DNA of 8,372 nt from Sulfuricella sp. (GTDB lineage Bacteria; Pseudomonadota; Gammaproteobacteria; Burkholderiales; Sulfuricellaceae): NCBI GenBank assembly GCA_030691435.1, contig JAUYEK010000127.1, forward strand, positions 1 through 8,372. Direction: 5' to 3'. Shown here one piece after another: positions 5,411 through 8,372 of the stretch (the stretch's first letter is position 1; each line of letters starts with the position of its first letter). The position numbers and the translations under genes are program-made. Below the pieces are notes generated by a model. The model was not told the origin of the DNA and ran no database searches. It saw nothing but the letters and a program-made list of their open reading frames with translations.

Positions 5411-6173
5411 GGACGATCTCCATCAATGCGTCGGCGGTTTCTACGTCGTCAGTCAGGGTTTCCACCATTGCCGCGCGACAGGCATCCACCGGGTCGAAGC
5501 CGCTGCCGATCAGGGTCGCGGCATAGACCAGCAGGCGCGTGCTGGCGGCCTCTTCCAGGTCGTGCTCCTTGAGCGCGCGCAGGGCGTTGGCGAGGTTGAC
5601 CAGGCGCTTCGCCAGCATCGCGTCGGCGCCGGTTTCGCCGATCAGGATTTCCTGCTCCAGCGCGCTCTCGGGAAAATCGAAGCGCAGGGAAACGAAGCGC
5701 TGGCGCGTGCTCGGTTTCATCCCTTTCAAAAAGTTCTGGTAGCCGGGATTGTACGACACCACCAGCATGAACTCCGGCGGCGCCTGCAAAATTTCTCCGG
5801 TGCGCTCGATCGGCAGGATGCGCCGGTCGTCGGAGAGCGGATGCAGGACGACGGTCGTGTCCTTGCGCGCCTCCACCACCTCGTCCAGGTAACAGATTCC
5901 GCCTTCGCGCACCGAACGCGACAACGGGCCGTCACTCCAGTAGGTGCGACCGTCGCCGATCAGATGGCGACCGACCAGGTCGGCCGCAGTCAGGTCGTCG
6001 TGGCAGGCCACGGTGTATAGCGGCCGGTTGAGCTTGGCCGCCATGTGCGCGACAAAGCGGGTCTTGCCGCAGCCGGTCGGCCCCTTGATCAGCAGTGGCA
6101 GCTGGTTGCGGTAAGCGTGTTCGAACAGCTCGATTTCGTTGCTGTGCGGTTTGTAGAATGGCGCGTTGCTCAT
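5391..6173 (-). CDS. norQ: NorQ, MoxR/CbbQ-type AAA+ ATPase for NO reductase activation
   Basis: A 260-residue AAA+ ATPase of the CbbQ/NirQ/NorQ group. Walker A is GPTGCGKT (31-38), Walker B is ICYLDEV (93-99, catalytic D97/E98), sensor 1 is around N142 in VVSYNPG, and arginine-finger candidates lie in STRQRF (155-160). Length and motif order are normal for the family. With the VWA protein NorD it forms a chaperone-like ATPase that remodels NorB for metal insertion; the same fold in CbbQ activates Rubisco. The nor context decides the name. The ribosome binding site is weak (GAAAG upstream of ATG). The gene follows norF by 45 bp and overlaps the next gene by 20 bp. No key residue is missing. 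Confidence 0.9.
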   Translation of the reverse strand: MSNAPFYKPHSNEIELFEHAYRNQLPLLIKGPTGCGKTRFVAHMAAKLNRPLYTVACHDDLTAADLVGRHLIGDGRTYWSDGPLSRSVREGGICYLDEVVEARKDTTVVLHPLSDDRRILPIERTGEILQAPPEFMLVVSYNPGYQNFLKGMKPSTRQRFVSLRFDFPESALEQEILIGETGADAMLAKRLVNLANALRALKEHDLEEAASTRLLVYAATLIGSGFDPVDACRAAMVETLTDDVETADALMEIVHASFGR

Positions 6174-6218
6174 GATGATACTTTCAAGTAGACAATAGGG
6201 TGGGCGCGTTGGTTGCGG

Positions 6219-6506
6219 TTATTTTAGCCCGATCAGGTAGGCGATGGCGATGCCGCCGCCGACTATCACCAGCCAGGACGCCATGATGGCGCGCCACAGC
6301 AGGCTGGTCTTGCGCAGGCCCATGAAGAAGCCGGCGACCATTTCGCCCTTGATGAAGGTGATGACCAGTACCAGCATCACGATTTGTGTACCGCCCAGTT
6401 CCATCTTGCCGATGCTGTAGGTGATGCCGGTCAGCACCAGCAGCCCGAGCCAGACGCGGGTGCAGGGGCGAATGAACTGGCTGCGTTGGTTTTCGATGTT
6501 ATGCAT
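6219..6506 (-). CDS. norF: NorF-like, cytochrome oxidase subunit IV family membrane protein
   Basis: A 95-residue protein with three hydrophobic segments (about 17-33, 41-62 and 72-93) and the FIKGEMVAGFFMGLR stretch (51-65) typical of prokaryotic COX4/NorF proteins. NorF is a small accessory subunit found with NorE in nor clusters; it is needed for full NO reductase activity in some denitrifiers, but its biochemical role is unclear. It directly follows norE, as usual. The Shine-Dalgarno (GGGAG, 5 bases before ATG) is supplied by the palindromic G/C-rich repeat in the norE-norF gap. COX4 proteins of heme-copper oxidases look alike, so the name depends on the neighbours. Confidence 0.78.
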   Translation of the reverse strand: MHNIENQRSQFIRPCTRVWLGLLVLTGITYSIGKMELGGTQIVMLVLVITFIKGEMVAGFFMGLRKTSLLWRAIMASWLVIVGGGIAIAYLIGLK

Positions 6507-6525
6507 TAGTACTCCCTCTCCCCGG

Positions 6526-6571
6526 CCCTCTCCCGCGAGCGGGCGAGGGAGACCAGGTGTCGCTTCGCGAC
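6526..6571. repeat. Two hairpins between norE and norF
   Basis: The first hairpin pairs CCCTC-T-CCCGC (6526-6536) with GCGGG-C-GAGGG (6539-6549) around GA, with one internal mismatch. It resembles the CCCTCTCCCGC-type palindromes scattered through many betaproteobacterial genomes. The second pairs GTCGC (6559-6563) with GCGAC (6567-6571) around TTC. On the minus strand they fall between the norE stop and the norF ribosome binding site, and the distal side of the first merges with that site. They may stabilise the upstream message or tune norF translation; neither has a T-tract. Confidence 0.6.
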
Positions 6572-6578
6572 TTTCTCA

Positions 6579-7169
6579 TTATCGAATGACGTAAACCAAG
6601 GGGAACAGGATGATCCACAGCAGGTCTACCATGTGCCAGTAGGAAGCGCCGGTCTCGACGCCGGTGTGGTTCTCCGCGTTGTAGCCACCGCGCCGCGCTT
6701 TCAGCATCACCGCCGCCAGGATCACCATGCCGAGGATGACATGCATGAAGTGGAAGATGGTGAGCGACAGGTAGAACATGTAGAAGGTATTGGTGCTCAG
6801 GGAAATCCCCGCCGAGAATTTGGCGTGGAATTCGAACAGCTTGATGACGAGGAATACGCCGCCCAGGCCGATGGCCGCGCCGAGCCAGTGGGCGCACCGG
6901 CGCGACAGCCCTGCGCGGATGGCGGCAACGGCACGCACCACGAAATAGCTGCTGGTGATCAGGACCACGGTATTGATGGCGCCGGATTCGCGATTGAGGT
7001 GTTGTTGCGATTCGTTGAACAGCTCGACATTGTGGGCGCGGGCGAAGGCGTAAGAAAGAAAAAATACGCCGAATGCCAGCAATTCGGCATAAATGAACAG
7101 CCAGATTGCCAGATCTCCCGGCGGAGTGCCGGGCTTGTGGCTATCCAGGGTAAGCGTTTGAGTAGACAT
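6579..7169 (-). CDS. norE: NorE, cytochrome c oxidase subunit III-like protein
   Basis: A 196-residue integral membrane protein of the COX3 family with five clear hydrophobic segments (about 21-43, 65-84, 96-114, 128-157 and 176-194). Diagnostic stretches are DLAIWLFIYAELLAFGVFFLSY near the N-terminus, NTFYMFYLSLTIFHFMHVILGM (127-148) and ETGASYWHMVDLLWIILFPLVYVIR at the C-terminus, a classic COX3 ending. Oxidase subunit III is longer with seven helices; five helices and about 195 residues is the NorE form. It supports NO reductase function rather than catalysing anything. It is the first gene after the norB terminator and so probably starts its own transcript. The region 8-27 bases before its ATG is one arm of a long inverted repeat, and the Shine-Dalgarno is weak (GGAA, 10 bases away). 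Confidence 0.83.
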   Translation of the reverse strand: MSTQTLTLDSHKPGTPPGDLAIWLFIYAELLAFGVFFLSYAFARAHNVELFNESQQHLNRESGAINTVVLITSSYFVVRAVAAIRAGLSRRCAHWLGAAIGLGGVFLVIKLFEFHAKFSAGISLSTNTFYMFYLSLTIFHFMHVILGMVILAAVMLKARRGGYNAENHTGVETGASYWHMVDLLWIILFPLVYVIR

Positions 7170-7176
7170 TGATGTG

Positions 7177-7305
7177 TAATTCCGATTCCGAATAAATATG
7201 AGCGCTACGCGGGCTGCATCTTGGGCTCCTCGCCGTACTGCGCGTACCGCAGGGGTTGCCTTGTTCCTGCCGCCATGTGTTCCTGTTTATTCGGAATTGG
7301 AATAA
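7177..7305. repeat. 20-bp inverted repeat flanking the norE leader
   Basis: The arms 7177-7196 and 7286-7305 are inverted copies matching at 18 of 20 positions, separated by 89 bp. Each arm contains the odd palindrome ATTCCGAAT, and the norE-proximal arm also has TTCCGA twice in tandem. The interior has no credible gene; it holds a small CTGCG/CGCAG hairpin at 7238-7252. The proximal arm ends 7 bases before the norE ATG. Possibilities are two oppositely oriented operators, a folded leader that hides the norE ribosome binding site, or terminal repeats of a decayed miniature element. I saw no convincing target-site duplication. Confidence 0.7.
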
Positions 7306-7351
7306 CCGGTGTGGCGCAAAACGCGACATTCTAGCGCTTGCCGTCCGGGGA

Positions 7352-7364
7352 TAATAGCCTATTA
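7352..7364. promoter_or_regulatory. AT-rich 13-bp palindrome in the norB-norE gap
   Basis: TAATAG and CTATTA are perfect inverted repeats around a single C. On the minus strand the left half gives TATTAT, a fair -10 for norE, though I see no matching -35. An AT-rich perfect palindrome in a GC-rich region, about 185 bp before norE and just after the norB terminator, could be a regulator site. It is not the FNR/DNR (TTGAT-N4-ATCAA) or NorR (GTCA-N7-TGAC) consensus. Low confidence. Confidence 0.3.
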
Positions 7365-7386
7365 AAACAGTCTGGTATTTGAAGTT

Positions 7387-7415
7387 AAAAAAGGGAGGGG
7401 CGAACCCCTCCCTTT
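7387..7415 (-). terminator. Rho-independent terminator of norB
   Basis: Read on the minus strand, AAAGGGAGGGG pairs with CCCCTCCCTTT around a TTCG tetraloop (11-bp stem), and the T-run continues to TTTTTT ending at 7387. It begins 7 bases after the norB stop codon. UUCG loops make unusually stable hairpins. This is a strong intrinsic terminator, so norE and the genes after it probably need their own promoter. Confidence 0.92.
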
Positions 7416-7421
7416 CAGGCT

Positions 7422-8372
<951 letters not shown>

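Noticed and set aside
7177..7305. Miniature transposable element with terminal inverted repeats
   Set aside because: The arm layout fits, but the flanks show only a weak GTG match as target duplication and no second copy is in the window, so it is kept as a plain inverted repeat.
7141..7329. 62-residue open frame in the norB-norE gap
   Set aside because: It overlaps the norE start, crosses both arms of the inverted repeat and shows no domain or hydrophobic pattern.

Overview
The window is a stretch of a GC-rich proteobacterial chromosome, most likely betaproteobacterial. That placing is an inference from the denitrification gene set, the NsrR type and the style of the intergenic repeats, not from a marker gene. 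Most of it is the 3' part of a nitric oxide reductase (nor) locus on the minus strand. The left end carries two toxin-antitoxin modules on the plus strand.

Left edge (1-1286, plus strand): a rho-independent terminator of a gene outside the window, then two tandem, related type II modules. Each has a ParD-like ribbon-helix-helix antitoxin whose stop codon overlaps the start of a RelE/ParE-family toxin in an ATGA. The modules share an operator-like motif near their promoters. The first toxin has lost its last five residues through an in-frame stop that replaces a conserved tyrosine codon.

Minus strand (8372 down to 1304): norB (N-terminus off the window) ends at a strong terminator. After a 252-bp gap with a long inverted repeat come norE (COX3-like), norF (COX4-like), norQ (MoxR/CbbQ-type AAA+ ATPase), a small unassigned membrane protein, a NapH/CcoG/NosR-like polytopic 4Fe-4S protein and norD (VWA protein). 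Then follow nsrR, a nitric-oxide-sensing Rrf2 repressor, and slyX.

How the genes fit together: NorB with NorC (expected upstream, outside the window) reduces NO to N2O. NorQ and NorD form the ATPase/VWA pair that matures the enzyme's metal centre. NorE and NorF are small membrane accessories. NsrR is the obvious candidate regulator. The two extra membrane genes between norQ and norD are translationally coupled to norQ and to each other, so they are good candidates for a maturation or electron-transfer role in the same pathway.

Two inverted repeats built from phased heptamers (CACAGAG and CACGAAT) lie on either side of norD. One of them has been captured as the C-terminal codons of the 4Fe-4S protein gene. 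The other intergenic spaces are short and hold hairpins, described individually. There is no gene-free stretch over 300 bases.
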